A stretch of 64,000 bases of DNA from Agriotes lineatus (lineage: Eukaryota > Arthropoda > Insecta > Coleoptera > Elateridae). Positions 18,630 to 29,096 of this stretch are shown piece by piece; position 1 is the stretch's first letter, and each line of letters opens with the position of its first letter. Position numbers and translations under genes: made by a program. The notes below the pieces were generated by a model, which was not told where the DNA came from, made no database searches, and saw nothing but the letters and a program-made list of their open reading frames with translations. The stretch is taken from assembly GCA_940337035.1 (NCBI GenBank), contig OW679200.1, positions 19,447,090 to 19,511,089 on the forward strand, in the 5' to 3' direction.

Positions 18630-18825
18630 AGTAGTTTTTTGTCGCCTTTCGTATTTGTTCACTCTCCTTTTGGCTTTCATCTTGGGGAGAGCGTTGGCTT
18701 ATAGTTCTGCCTTTTTTCTTGTTTTCCTCTTTAGATAGCTGTTCGTATGTGTAATTAATCCCTTGTATGTTTAATTTATTGTAGTTAAGAAAAGCCCTTT
18801 GTCCGCTCTGTCTTGCTTCCCACAG
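18630..18825 (-). pseudogene. LINE ORF1 C-terminal remnant
   Basis: From the 5' truncation point the minus strand reads LWEARQSGQRAFLNYNKLN, then a Glu/Lys-rich tail ending RKATKNY and a stop. The pattern (basic residues, G.RA.L.Y.KL, then a charged tail) resembles the end of LINE ORF1 proteins. Only about 64 codons remain because the element is 5'-truncated. Confidence 0.5.
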
Positions 18826-19080
18826 ATCTGCGAGATTACGTACGGATAATAATTTGGATTCATTGACGAGTTTGTTAGTTTAAGTACACCCATTGCATGT
18901 CACAGAATTCTATGAACAGCAATGGAAAACGGCCTTTCCCCTTTCATTGCAAACCTTTTAATGTCTAAATTTGATAATAATTTTGAGATTAATGCAGAGT
19001 ATTTCCCAAAGATTTGGCTTAGGTACCTATTTGGACATTTTTGCTGTTTTTGATTTACCTAAATGTAGTATTGACTATTG
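18826..19080 (+). pseudogene. Penelope-like element reverse transcriptase, right fragment
   Basis: After the LINE the host reading resumes with DYVRIII and, in shifting frames, EFYEQQW, then LSPFIANLLMSKFDNN and PKIWLRY followed in another frame by DIFAVFD. These match the order (F/Y)YEQ, GSPLSP..AN, RY.DDIFA.. of Penelope-like reverse transcriptases. Several frameshifts and a damaged YVDD region show an old, dead copy. Confidence 0.65.
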
Positions 19081-19162
19081 CATGCGTAGGTCAAATGACG
19101 CAATTCGACCAATAAAACAAATCAAATTTCAAATTCTAGACCAATCCGATGGTGTTAAATTA

Positions 19163-19185
19163 ATAAGTGTAACCGTTACACTTAT
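19163..19185. repeat. Perfect 11-bp palindrome
   Basis: ATAAGTGTAAC and its exact complement separated by one base. It could be part of an unrecognised element; no function is assigned. Confidence 0.7.
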
Positions 19186-22001
19186 CAATTTCGTGTTATC
19201 TTTTATAAATTGATGTCTAAGAAACTGATCTTAAACATACTGTTAAAAAAAAACGGTGCATCTACTTAAAATGCAGCAATTACTTTTATTTTTTCACATA
19301 TTTTTTAGAAAGTCAAACAAGATAATTGATTAAGTTTTGGTTAAAAAACCACAAATAAGAGTTATAAACATCAATCTTAGAATATGATGGGCCCAAAGTG
19401 TATATATTGCTATGAACACATGTCAAGCATATCAAATATTATGTATTTTATAAAATGTTCATAAAATATCATTGACCTTGATAATAATTTGTAGATGGTA
19501 TTAAAAATAGCGTTAGCCTTGATTTGAACAACAAAATGTGATTAGAGCAGGCTTGAAAATAATGTATAACCATGTAAAATCGAAGAAAAACACACAATTG
19601 GGCAGAAGAAACCAAGATGTGAAGTGGTGTTAATTTTGACTTTCCCAATAAATAATTGTTAATACGTAAATAAATAACCTTTTCCCAGTTCAGTGTGTTT
19701 GAAATTAATTCTATATCCTTTGGGTAGTCTGTATTAGGTCGCATTAATTTTTAGCACATCTGCAAGAGGTTTGAAAAAGTGTTTAATTTATGCATCGAGT
19801 GGTAGTTAGTTTTCAGAGTCTGTGTACGAGGTTCGAGCAGTGTAATTGGAGTCCTGTGAGCTAGAGGCAGGCAGCGCCTTCGTGGGAAGCAGTTGGAGCC
19901 TAAGGTGTAAGGCAACGGCTGAATTGGAGGCGGTTTGGAAACTGTTGAGCTACAGGAGTCGTTCTGCAAGGCATCAGCGGTTTTTATCTGCAGGCCAACA
20001 CAGAAAAAGGGCCCCAGTCATTGTAGGACTTGCTGGGGGCTCTAGTTAAGCCCTAGTTTTCATCGAAAAAGGAACATAAAGGCCAGGAAAGCTTATCTTA
20101 AGAGATTGAATTCAATGATTTGAAAGTGGCATCGGTTTTTGCGCATTTCCGGCAGACGCGTTATCTGCATATTTTTCTTCGTGACACGTATTTACTTACT
20201 GCTATTGTTATCACCTAGGCAACGCTTTAATTACGTAATCACTGATAATTTATTGAAGAATAATAGTCTTGCTTAGCGAAATTGTGAGGTTGGATCGCCA
20301 TATTTAAATTTTGTTATACAGTATTGTAGCGATCCCCGAGTTAAATGAGCATTGTTCAAAGCGTTTACAAGTAAATTATTAAAAAGGTACCACGATATTT
20401 AAGTTGATAGCAAATATATTTCCAATAATTTATACTAAATCAAGATAATACTTGCTAGGATGTAGAAACCTAACTCTTTGAGACGAAAGAGTAATTTATT
20501 TAAATAAACAATAATAATAATATGTTACGGGACAAAACGACATGTAAGACAACGGGCCAGCTCATAACGGTATTTACGAAAAACCACGAAAAATCTAGAC
20601 GACTACTACGTACAGTATCTCACAAAATCGGGAATCTAACTCACATAGGACCGCTGCTCAGCCCATAACAAGAGATGACGACTAGGCTGCAGTGGAGCGA
20701 GGGGTGGTTCAACACGAGATAACACAAGGGCCTAATAAACGGTAAATTGATTGAGCGCTACCACAATTCCATCACGATAAACGAGAATGCACAGGTAAGC
20801 TCACTAAGGAAGAGGGAAATAGATGAATCTACCTTCTTACCTTTACATTTGGCAGTAATGTGGATAGAGCCGGTTTAGAAACATCGGACCTACCTTTTTA
20901 AAATCCACTTGGGTAACTGGCTAAACTCCTCTTAGAATTAAAAAAATATAAACACACAAGTCGCATTCACAATAACAAAGAAAACCACAATATTAAATTA
21001 ACATGACATGTATTGACCAAAATATTTGAATATGAAATAAAAACCACATGTCAAGGAAATGTATATACAGCTGTTCGGTAAATTGCTCAACGTCTTAGAA
21101 CTATTGACATAAATTCCGTAAATTGACAATTATTCCGTAAAACGATATGAATAGTAAACTCTAGACAAATAGCGGTGGCAAAGAGCGACATGAAACTATA
21201 TTAACTGATGGTAAATGAACTGTAATGGGCAGATAAACATATGTAACGGTTTGACAATTACAAAGAGGTACACAAAGAAAGCTAAATAACCGAGACGTTA
21301 CAATAACTGTTCGATAATTCGACGCAACACACTGTATATATTGTAGTGATAGCTCCACGTTGTGCTAGTCATTAATTATGCAGCAGCTCAATTCTTGAGA
21401 TGCGCATCTTATTTAGTATTAGCCCTACTATTTCTTTTCAAATAGATTATTTTCAATTTTACTTTTTAACTAAGTATTACAACTGAGACTCTCAGGGTGG
21501 TTCGCCAATCTAGTTATCTATTAGTTGAAATTCAAATTTTATTATAATTTTTGATTCCTGAATGACATTAACTGTCAGCTTGACTTCTAAACTTAATCAA
21601 ACCAAGAATTGACAAATACATCTTTCTAATAACATATCGTTTAATCAATTCACTCAGGTAAGTACTGTATTCTGTTTATTTCACTCTTTCTTTTATTGTC
21701 TGTTATTCAAAATGCTTTTATATAAATAATTAAAACAAACCTAAACACTCCTCAAGCTTTCACTGCAAGTATCCAAAACTACAGCTCCCAATGTCCACAG
21801 CACCCGATGTTCACAGCCCTTCAAACAACATCCAACCTGTCAAAAACCCTGGCTGTCCGCAGAAACTGGTCCTGTTCCCTTTATCAACGTTGATGTTCCC
21901 AAGTAAATCTTCTTTATTCCTCAGCTCGTAGTCTGTATCCAGCAACACCTACCGAATTGTCCAAATCATGCAGTTACTTCCACAACTTCCTTCTAAATGA
22001 T
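19186..22001. other. 2.8 kb with no recognised gene or element
   Basis: AT-rich except for a more GC-rich patch at about 19,830-20,060 that carries only short unrecognised frames. TGTAGCGATCCCC near 20,335 looks like an LTR start, but I could not find a matching end or duplication. Confidence 0.5.
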
Positions 22002-22289
22002 TTACTGTAACGGTGCACACCCTGGTTACCTGTTGTTTGTTTATAGGCCTACGACAGTTACAGTTATTTTAACTAGGCTTCCGTATTTACTGTTTTCACT
22101 CCGTTCGTATAGGGGCTGGCGACCTCCAGCTTTTACAACAAAGAAAACAACAACATGTCAAGCGATGGTTATTTATTAGGACAAAGTAAACAGTACACTG
22201 CGCTTACAATTATTTGCCTAACGCCAATGGGCCGTTGCCGGCCGTAAACTTGTTACAAAGGGCCTGGTGGTGTTAGTGAGATAGTAGAG

Positions 22290-22575
22290 AGACAAGGAGT
22301 TGTTACGCAACGCCGACCTGCAAACAAGGCCAAAGAGGAGGCCTTGCTGTGCCAGTTTGCGTGCTAACGAGAGAAGTAAAGACAAAGAGTTGTTAAGCAA
22401 CGCCCACCTGCAAACAAGGCCCAAAGGGGAGCCCTTGCTGTGCCAGTTGGTGTGCTAACGAGTGAAGTAAAGACAAAGAGTGGTTACACAACGCTCACTT
22501 ACAAACAAGACCAAAGAGGAGGCCTTGCTGTGTCAGTTTGCGTGCTAACGACGGAAGTAAAGACAAGAGTTGGTG
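22290..22575. repeat. About 90-bp tandem repeats within the LTR (three to four units)
   Basis: Units share AGACAA.GAGTTGTTA, a CCTTGCTGTG core and GTGCTAACGA.GAAGTAA at roughly 90-bp spacing; the fourth is diverged. The same array is in LTR 2 (about 29,420-29,700) and LTR 3 (about 36,550-36,830). Such arrays in LTRs often hold enhancer-like sites, but that role is only inference here. Confidence 0.75.
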
Positions 22576-23234
22576 CCTAACGTTCACCGATTAACGAAAG
22601 TCCTAGCTTCACTTCGCAATACCAGTTGGCGCTACACCAAATAGAGTAAGGTGTTAATTAAGTGCGGAGTTGTCGTGATGTTGTTTTGTGTTACTAGTCG
22701 AACTAGCATCGGCCCCAGGCTTCGTGCTTCTTCTGCTACCCTTTCCTTCTGTGCCGAGTGTTTTATGCAATCTTTCGCAGTCCCCTTCCTTCCGGTGCCG
22801 TAGGACGCCCGCCAATGCCAACGAAATCTAAATTTCGTTGCTATGGAGACTTGATTTCGATTGGCCGTTTCAGCTCCAAACCCCGCGGCGAGTTTTACTC
22901 CTTTTCCGTCGCATTTTTAAATATTTTCCCAGGATCTCCTTTTGACACGTGGGCCACGTGTTTGGAATCCTAGACCAATAAATTTCCCAAGCTAATTTAG
23001 CCGGCGGTTGGGCCTGGATGTTCTCAAATTCCCTTCGACCTCGGGTCATAGTCGCTCATAAATCTAATATAGAAATTTTTCGATTAGCCGGGGCGACCCA
23101 CAGCTGTGTCAGTATTGGGTTACAGCTTGCAAGCACAACAAACAAAACGAAAGCTTCTGTTATATGATATAATTTTCCACTTATTTTATACACAAACACA
23201 TCTATAGCTACAGATTATCATTGCATTAAACTAA

Positions 23235-23390
23235 AAACGCCTGAAATAAAACAAAAGTACGCCCTAGGAATAACAATGCCTGAAATAAACAAATGTACGC
23301 CCTAGAAATAAAACGCCTGAAATAAACAAACGTACGCCCTAGAAATTAAATGTCTGAAATAAACAAACGTCCTTCCTAAAATAAGCTAGA
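23235..23390. repeat. About 37-bp tandem repeats within the LTR (four units)
   Basis: Four units of CTGAAATAAACAAACGTACG type, each followed by CCCTAGAAAT or a variant, near the right end of the LTR. Also present in LTRs 2 and 3. Confidence 0.75.
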
Positions 23391-23432
23391 TAAAATTTAA
23401 AATAAAGTGTCTTTAAATTCGCGACCCTCACA

Positions 23433-23446
23433 GTCTCCCCTAAAGG
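23433..23446 (-). promoter_or_regulatory. Polypurine tract, unit 1
   Basis: On the minus strand CCTTTAGGGGAGAC directly precedes the 3' LTR (TGTGAGGG). A purine-rich run here is the expected plus-strand primer site. The same sequence lies at 30562-30575 for unit 2. Confidence 0.6.
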
Positions 23447-23519
23447 TTTTTTGTGTGGCCTCGCAGAGTTCACCACGGAAACTTTTACTGTTGGGTCGTG
23501 TACCTCAACAACGCGCACT

Positions 23520-26500
23520 TCACTGCACTATGCTGGCCTGTGGGCGCCGGCGTTTCTCCCTACACCGCTGTAAGAAGCGCTTACGGGCTAGGCGCCTTGG
23601 TGTGGCCCCCCGTGCTGTTGGTGTCGTCGGTTTCTTGTAGGACCTTCTGGGCTGTGCGTCTTGCCCCACGTCCGGGTTGTCCCTGCTGGTGCCGTCCGGC
23701 TCCGGGTTCCCGTCGCCGCTGTCCGGTTCGGGGTGATGTCCGTCCTGTGTCGCTAACCTTGGCTCTGCTCCCAGCCTCTGGGTTGTTGTACTCTCCGTCG
23801 GCGGTGGTCTTGGCTTCTCTTGCTGCTCCATACCGGGGCCTCCCGTGCTACCCTGGGGTCGTAGCCCCATCAGCAGGGCGTTGCTTGGCCTACTCGGGGG
23901 TCTCTTCGCCGGTGGCAGGCCCGTTTTGGCACACGCCCTTCGTAATCCTGGTTTTGGCTCGCTTGTCGTATTTTTGTAAGCGTCCTCCGCCATCCTCGCG
24001 GAAAGGCCCCCTGGGGTGGGTGGCTTACTTTCAGCACACAGTACCCCCCAGTCGAGGACGTCATCGTGGCTCCCCCATTCGTCGACCAGGTGCTGGACCT
24101 CCATGGCGATGCGAAGGGCCGCAGGCTTATCCTCCTTATCCGTAAGGGCTACACCCGAGGTACCCTGCGGAGGGCACTTGACTCGACACTGACCTGGAGC
24201 CGACTGTTCTGAGGGCCAAGCGGCCGCAAGCTCGTATCTGGGCTTGCCATAAATTAACAAATTGGCAGCCCTTGCAGCCAGGACGGCGTTCGTGTAGAAC
24301 CGTTTGAGGTTTTCCACGTTATACGATCCCTTCTTATGACCGCTCTCGATGTGTACTATGGTGTAAACATTGTTACCCAAGTCGCGCGATACCTTGAATG
24401 GACCCTCATATAGCAAGTGGAATTTGGCCGTTACTTTTTTATTGCTATTTGAAATTGGGTTAGACTTGAGCAGCACCAAATATCCCTCAGCAAAACGAAT
24501 GTCCTTGGCCTTTTTATTGAATACTTTTCTCCGCATTTCCGCGCTGCTCAGCAAGTTTTTCCTGGCTGCTTCATGTATTTCATTCAATGTCAGTTCGCGG
24601 CGCGGTGGAAGGAACCTCCTGAGTAGGCGGTCCAGTTGCAGCTGTGGTTGTTTCCCGTATATGACCTCGTATGGTGAATAGCCAGTAATAAAATGAGGCG
24701 CGGCATTAAAGCAACTTTCAATGTTTTTCAACTGCCAGGCCCAAGTAGTGTGTTTTTGGTGGCAGTAAGCGCGGAACATGCGGCCAAGCTCCATATTCAC
24801 GCGTTTTACCGGGTTAGAAGCCGGGTGCCTTATCGAGGAATGTGTAGTCCTAATACCCGCCTGTTGCAATCGATCATACCATTTACGTGAGGTGAACTGT
24901 GAACCATGGTCGGTTAGGATCGATGCGGGTTTTATTACTTGGGAGAATTGTTCCAATATGCATTTGGCAGCTGCTCTCGAGGTGGCACGGCGTAGGGCAT
25001 ACAGTGCCACATATTTGGAAAATACATCGAGTACCACTAGTATGAAGGTGGCGCCTCCCCGACTCGTGGGCAACGGTCCATAGAAATCTGCGGTCACGAG
25101 TTCCCCAACTCGGCTCGCCATCACTGGGTTCATCAAGGCGCGTGTGATCTGGTTGTTACACTTCGTCTTTTCGCACAGGTCGCATGTTGCAATGACCCTC
25201 CGGACATCACTGTACATGCCCTTCCAGTAGAAGGTCCCTTTGATAGAGGCAAAGACTTTTCCTGCGCCGAAATGCCCAAATTCTTGGTGGTGTTGCAGCA
25301 CGAGGTCGCGCACCATTGCTCTTGGGATCGCCAGCCTTTCAGAACTATTCTGTTCAATTTGATACATCAGCACGTCGTTCACAATCTTGAATTGTCGTGC
25401 CTTCCGTGCCATGGCTGTATCCTCTTCAAGGTGGGCATTTTCTAGGGCCTGCCAAATTTTCTCCAGTTCCGGGTCTTGTTTTTGTAACGCTTTTAAATAG
25501 CCCAGATTTTTGCCCACATCCTTGCAGTATTGTGTCTGGAATGCAGCAATGATGGGTTCCCTTAATTCTTGTATGCCTACGCCGGCTCCAGTGGTGGGGA
25601 ATCGGGATAATACATCTGCAGCAATATTATCCTTGCCCTTTACATATTCGATCTCGTAGTTAAACTGGTCCAGTATTAGGATCCATCTGGTTAAGCGGTC
25701 ATTGAGTAGCCGGCATTGTCGCAAAAACTCCAGCGCCTTATGGTCGGTTCGGATGATAAATCTTGACGCCACTAAGTACGTCCGAATTTTTTTTAATGAA
25801 AAAATAATCGCAAGCAGTTCCCTCTCGGTCGTTGTATACCTGCGCTCGGCGTCGTTCAGGGAGCGGCTGGCAAACGCGATTACCCCCTTTTCGCCATCAT
25901 CTGACAGCTGGTAGAGTTCTGCCGCGAGCCCGTACCCAGACGCATCTGTCTGCAAGTAGAAGGGCAGGTCCGGCCTAGGATGTGTCAGCATTACAGAGTC
26001 TAAAAAAATTTTTTTCACACGGCCGAACGTCTCGTTCTCGGCGTCCCCCCAGCGCAATTTGGCGTCCTTCTTCAGCAACTGCGTCAGTCCGCGGGTGGTG
26101 TCGCTGTATGCTTGTGAAAAGCGACGGTAGTAGTTGCAGAGCCCGAGGAACGCCCGCAGTTGTTTTTGCTTCCCTGGCGCCGGGAAGGCCATAATGGCTT
26201 GTATCTTTTTAGGGTCGGGCCTCACTCCGCTCGTCGTCAGCAGATGTCCCAAAAACTTAGTTTCAGTTTGGATGAAGTTGAACTTAGCGAGATTGATTGT
26301 CAGCCCAGCCGCCTGTAGGCGTTGCAGTACCCATCGTAGGTGCCCCAAATGGTCTTCAAAGTTGGGAGACGCAATCAATAGGTCATCTATGTAGTTCACC
26401 GCAAATTCGCGCACCTCGGGGCCTAAGATGACGTCCATTGCTCTCGAAAAGCTGCCTACAGCTGTTTTTAAACCGAAGGGTAACACGTTGAAGACGAACG

Positions 26501-28043
26501 TCCGGCCATTGTATAGAAACGCTGTGTACGGCTTCGAATCTTCAGTGAGGGGAATTTGATAATAACTGGAACGCAGATCAATAGAAGTCATGAATTTAAC
26601 TCCATGAAATCGCTGTAATAGTTCTTCAGCTGGTGACGGCGTTTCGCAGTCCGCCACCATCCGTTCATTTAGCAGACGCGCATCTAGACATATTCTGACT
26701 TCCTTATTTTTCTTTTTGACTACCGTCAGCGGGCTGCAAAACGGCGACGCGGCTCTCTGAATAATGCCTAGTTCTAACATTTCCTGTATGGCTGTTTCCA
26801 CTGCTGGCCTAAGCGAAAATGAAACTGGATAAGGCCTTTTCACAAAAGGTGTTTCGTCGTGCATTTTAATGGCATGCTCATACAGTCGTGTTAGCCCCGG
26901 CCGTCGGGAAAACACAGGACGGAAGTCCATAAGTGTTTCCAGCAACTTGTCCTTTTGTTGTTCGTCCAAGGGCGCCCTTGCGACAGCCTCTCTTAACGCC
27001 TCCCCAGTTTCAAGCGCAGCATGTGTAGTAGATACGCGAGGTGCTGTTATTGCCGCTGCGTGGGCCATGCATTCGTCGCCATTTGGGACTACTGTTCTGA
27101 AATGGACTTGTAGCACGTGGTTCGAGCTCTCCAATAAACTAATCGTCCGTTTATGAAAGTGGATGACGGCGGAGTGCCTGGCCAACCAATCCGCCCCCAG
27201 TATCATCGATTTAATTACATTTTTCACTATCAAACAGGGAATGTGAATTCGCCTCTCTTGAATCTCCACGGGCAGCAGCACTTGCAGCTTCACGGGGCTA
27301 GTAGGCTTCCCCACCGCACCTCGCAATTGTAACGAGGGTACTGGTAAAGAATTTATATGTGGCGCGGCCGCTTCGATAAGCGCCCATTCAGTTTCAGCTA
27401 AACAGGTGATTTTGCTACCAGTATCGACGAGGGCTCCAATGTTTTTCCCATCAGGCAGTAAAACGGTGATTTCCGGCAAAGGTCGTGAATCGGTTCTGGC
27501 GCCATTTTCCAAAGAGGTTGCCTGTCGATGTACTGATAATATATCGGCAGTTGGGCCTACGACAGTACCTCCCAAGGAGCCCTCACACGCCGCCACTGGT
27601 TTGCATTTTTCCTGTATGCCTTTAACTGTTAAATTCTCCTGAGCGCGGCCGGCGTTAAGTGGCTTATTATAACTACAGAAGGGCCGGCCGCTCCTGGATA
27701 CGTCCCTGTAGCGGTCCTTTGCTTCGACGGCAGCTGGAAATTTAAGCGCCATCCTGATCGGTCCGAGTTTTATGGCGGAGCCTGAAAACAGTAGCATATT
27801 CCTTGCGCCCTTAGAGGACCGCCCTGGGCCAAGCGATTTAGACCCGCTCCGCCCGCTTCGGTTTTCCCGGCCGTTGACCCTGGGTGGCATGTGCTTGTGT
27901 AACGGGGCTTTGCGACAGGTCGGTCCTTGACCATCTTGTTGCAGGCCGTGGGCGTCGACCTTGTCGGCTTCAAAATTGTTGCCAAAGTCCAAAACCGGGC
28001 TTATGATAAGGGCTCGCGGCTGGTGGCCCAATTTCGATAGCAT
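23520..28043 (-). CDS. Gypsy Pol polyprotein, unit 1 (1507 aa), open but integrase Glu replaced by Lys
   Basis: Protease LVDTGSKITCL (about residues 205-215) with ILGADWLARH (about 282-291); reverse transcriptase from about 400 with SIDLRSSYYQIPL, LPFGLKTAVGSF and catalytic YIDD (551-554); RNase H with LQTDASGYGLA (about 698-708), TERELLAI and RTDHKALEFL; integrase zinc motif (His/Cys around 918-957) and core Asp986, Asp1045. The expected catalytic Glu at about 1080 (unit 2 reads NPVERVN) is Lys in this copy (codon 24804-24806), from a CG-to-TT change on the plus strand relative to unit 2. A GPF-type segment (YEGPFKV) follows near 1215, then about 250 basic, Pro-rich residues not seen in ordinary Gypsy Pol. 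The frame is +1 to the last gag segment, which it overlaps by 74 nt. Probably integration-defective. Confidence 0.92.
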   Translation of the reverse strand: MLSKLGHQPRALIISPVLDFGNNFEADKVDAHGLQQDGQGPTCRKAPLHKHMPPRVNGRENRSGRSGSKSLGPGRSSKGARNMLLFSGSAIKLGPIRMALKFPAAVEAKDRYRDVSRSGRPFCSYNKPLNAGRAQENLTVKGIQEKCKPVAACEGSLGGTVVGPTADILSVHRQATSLENGARTDSRPLPEITVLLPDGKNIGALVDTGSKITCLAETEWALIEAAAPHINSLPVPSLQLRGAVGKPTSPVKLQVLLPVEIQERRIHIPCLIVKNVIKSMILGADWLARHSAVIHFHKRTISLLESSNHVLQVHFRTVVPNGDECMAHAAAITAPRVSTTHAALETGEALREAVARAPLDEQQKDKLLETLMDFRPVFSRRPGLTRLYEHAIKMHDETPFVKRPYPVSFSLRPAVETAIQEMLELGIIQRAASPFCSPLTVVKKKNKEVRICLDARLLNERMVADCETPSPAEELLQRFHGVKFMTSIDLRSSYYQIPLTEDSKPYTAFLYNGRTFVFNVLPFGLKTAVGSFSRAMDVILGPEVREFAVNYIDDLLIASPNFEDHLGHLRWVLQRLQAAGLTINLAKFNFIQTETKFLGHLLTTSGVRPDPKKIQAIMAFPAPGKQKQLRAFLGLCNYYRRFSQAYSDTTRGLTQLLKKDAKLRWGDAENETFGRVKKIFLDSVMLTHPRPDLPFYLQTDASGYGLAAELYQLSDDGEKGVIAFASRSLNDAERRYTTTERELLAIIFSLKKIRTYLVASRFIIRTDHKALEFLRQCRLLNDRLTRWILILDQFNYEIEYVKGKDNIAADVLSRFPTTGAGVGIQELREPIIAAFQTQYCKDVGKNLGYLKALQKQDPELEKIWQALENAHLEEDTAMARKARQFKIVNDVLMYQIEQNSSERLAIPRAMVRDLVLQHHQEFGHFGAGKVFASIKGTFYWKGMYSDVRRVIATCDLCEKTKCNNQITRALMNPVMASRVGELVTADFYGPLPTSRGGATFILVVLDVFSKYVALYALRRATSRAAAKCILEQFSQVIKPASILTDHGSQFTSRKWYDRLQQAGIRTTHSSIRHPASNPVKRVNMELGRMFRAYCHQKHTTWAWQLKNIESCFNAAPHFITGYSPYEVIYGKQPQLQLDRLLRRFLPPRRELTLNEIHEAARKNLLSSAEMRRKVFNKKAKDIRFAEGYLVLLKSNPISNSNKKVTAKFHLLYEGPFKVSRDLGNNVYTIVHIESGHKKGSYNVENLKRFYTNAVLAARAANLLIYGKPRYELAAAWPSEQSAPGQCRVKCPPQGTSGVALTDKEDKPAALRIAMEVQHLVDEWGSHDDVLDWGVLCAESKPPTPGGLSARMAEDAYKNTTSEPKPGLRRACAKTGLPPAKRPPSRPSNALLMGLRPQGSTGGPGMEQQEKPRPPPTESTTTQRLGAEPRLATQDGHHPEPDSGDGNPEPDGTSRDNPDVGQDAQPRRSYKKPTTPTARGATPRRLARKRFLQRCREKRRRPQASIVQ

Positions 28044-29033
28044 CTACATCACGTGCGTTCCGATAGCGGCTAGTGTTTGGACATGCAGTAAAGCGGTCAT
28101 CTTTAATTGCGTCTTGCCTACGCAGGAATTCGGCAGTTTCAGCTATGTTTCGGCCTGACTGCAATTGGTAGAGAGCGCGTATAGGTTCCGGAAAATGGCG
28201 CATGATGTCGGCCGCTAACATTGCCTCGGCGACCGGTGGTATCATACGACCCGCTTGGCTAACAAAGTAAGCAAAATGTGCTAGCATTGTTTGTTTTCCA
28301 CTGGTATCCCAGCGCGAGGTACTGATCTGATTTCGAATTTTGCGTTGCTCTCATTTGCCCCAGAACGTGTTCAGGAAGTCGCGCCTGAAATCTTCGAAAG
28401 TATCCCAGCTGTCTGCATACAGTGCCTTCCAAAAGCGGGCGCCGCCCCGCAGACATTCAAGCGCCAACTGCAGCTGCTCCTGCCCGTTTAATTTCAGACG
28501 CCTGCAAAAATTTGCAGTTCGTCTAGGAAGTCGAGGGAGTTCTTGGAAATGTTGTCGCTAAATACGGGCTTCTCGGGAAGCGTCGCCAACAGCAGTGAGC
28601 GTTCCCAGGCATAGGCCGGGACTTCCGCACACGCTGCAGTGGCGTTATTCGTCATATGCGGCTCCTTGACATTACTTTGCTTCTCGGGCTGGCTTTGTTG
28701 TACTATGTTCGCGCCAGTCAGACTAGTACTGGCGCTTTCTTGATTCCCCCTCGTATGTGAGGCGGCTGTGCTGCAACAGGAGCCCTCCGCGGCCCTTATT
28801 TCATTTAAAGAGCTCATCACTCCGGTCATGAATTCATTTAAATTTTGATTTCTTTCTTGTTCCAAGGCGTGTTGGGCCCGGCTCCAATGAAAGAACCAAG
28901 TCGGCACCAATAGTGTTTCCGGCGTCGGTACTTCATGCTCCTCTATTTCAGCACTTTCGCCGGCTGTACCGGCCGGCAATATATCTGGCTCGATGTCCCG
29001 CGCCTCCAAGTTTCCATCGGCACTATTTGACAT
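27970..29033 (-). pseudogene. Gypsy gag, unit 1 (frameshift and internal stop)
   Basis: The structural protein starts at ATG 29033 (MSNSADGNLEARDIEPD), 63 nt inside the 5' LTR. The first frame stops at 28494. Capsid-like coding (RLKLNGQEQLQLALECLRGG) continues in another frame from about 28,505, meets a TGA near 28,353 just after NTFWGK, and runs on in that frame to 27970. The frame change lies at a run of five T. Unit 2 has the same two lesions. No clear CCHC knuckle is seen, although a Cys-containing stretch sits at the start of Pol. Confidence 0.75.
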
Positions 29034-29072
29034 TGTTGATTTCAGTTTTCGGCCCCCTGTTATTACTCCCCT

Positions 29073-29090
29073 ATCCTGGTCACGGCACCA
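29073..29090 (-). promoter_or_regulatory. Primer binding site, unit 1 (tRNA-His-like)
   Basis: On the minus strand TGGTGCCGTGACCAGGAT lies 6 nt after the end of LTR 2. It starts with TGG, complementary to CCA, and its first 12 bases fit the 3' end of metazoan tRNA-His (…GTCACGGCACCA) as I know it. The unit 2 equivalent is at 36202-36219. Confidence 0.6.
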
Positions 29091-29096
29091 CCTTTC

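Larger units (their letters stand above)
15370..18825 (-). mobile_element. 5'-truncated LINE (RTE-like) with 12-bp target duplication
   Basis: ATCTGCGAGATT occurs at 15358-15369 and 18826-18837 and brackets 3,456 bp. On the minus strand the element begins inside ORF1 (C-terminal piece about 18,630-18,825), carries a complete ORF2 and ends in a short 3' UTR with a GAAGAAGAAG-type tail next to the left duplication. Truncation at the 5' end is typical of target-primed reverse transcription. The open ORF2 and perfect duplication point to a fairly recent insertion. Confidence 0.85.
22006..23432 (-). repeat. LTR 1 (left; 3' LTR of unit 1), 1427 bp
   Basis: TGTAACGGTGCACACC...GCGACCCTCACA on the plus strand. 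It lacks a segment of about 40 bp present in LTRs 2 and 3 (next to GGCCTACG) and differs from LTR 3 at about 24 positions by hand count. Confidence 0.95.

Noticed and set aside
20335..21360. A second solo LTR starting TGTAGCGATCCCC
   Set aside because: No matching CA end or target duplication could be found.
23453..24145. Plus-strand open frame of 230 codons inside the Gypsy element (also at 30,582-31,244)
   Set aside because: Antisense to the GC-rich C-terminal part of Pol; no motif, and the frame is open only because of composition.
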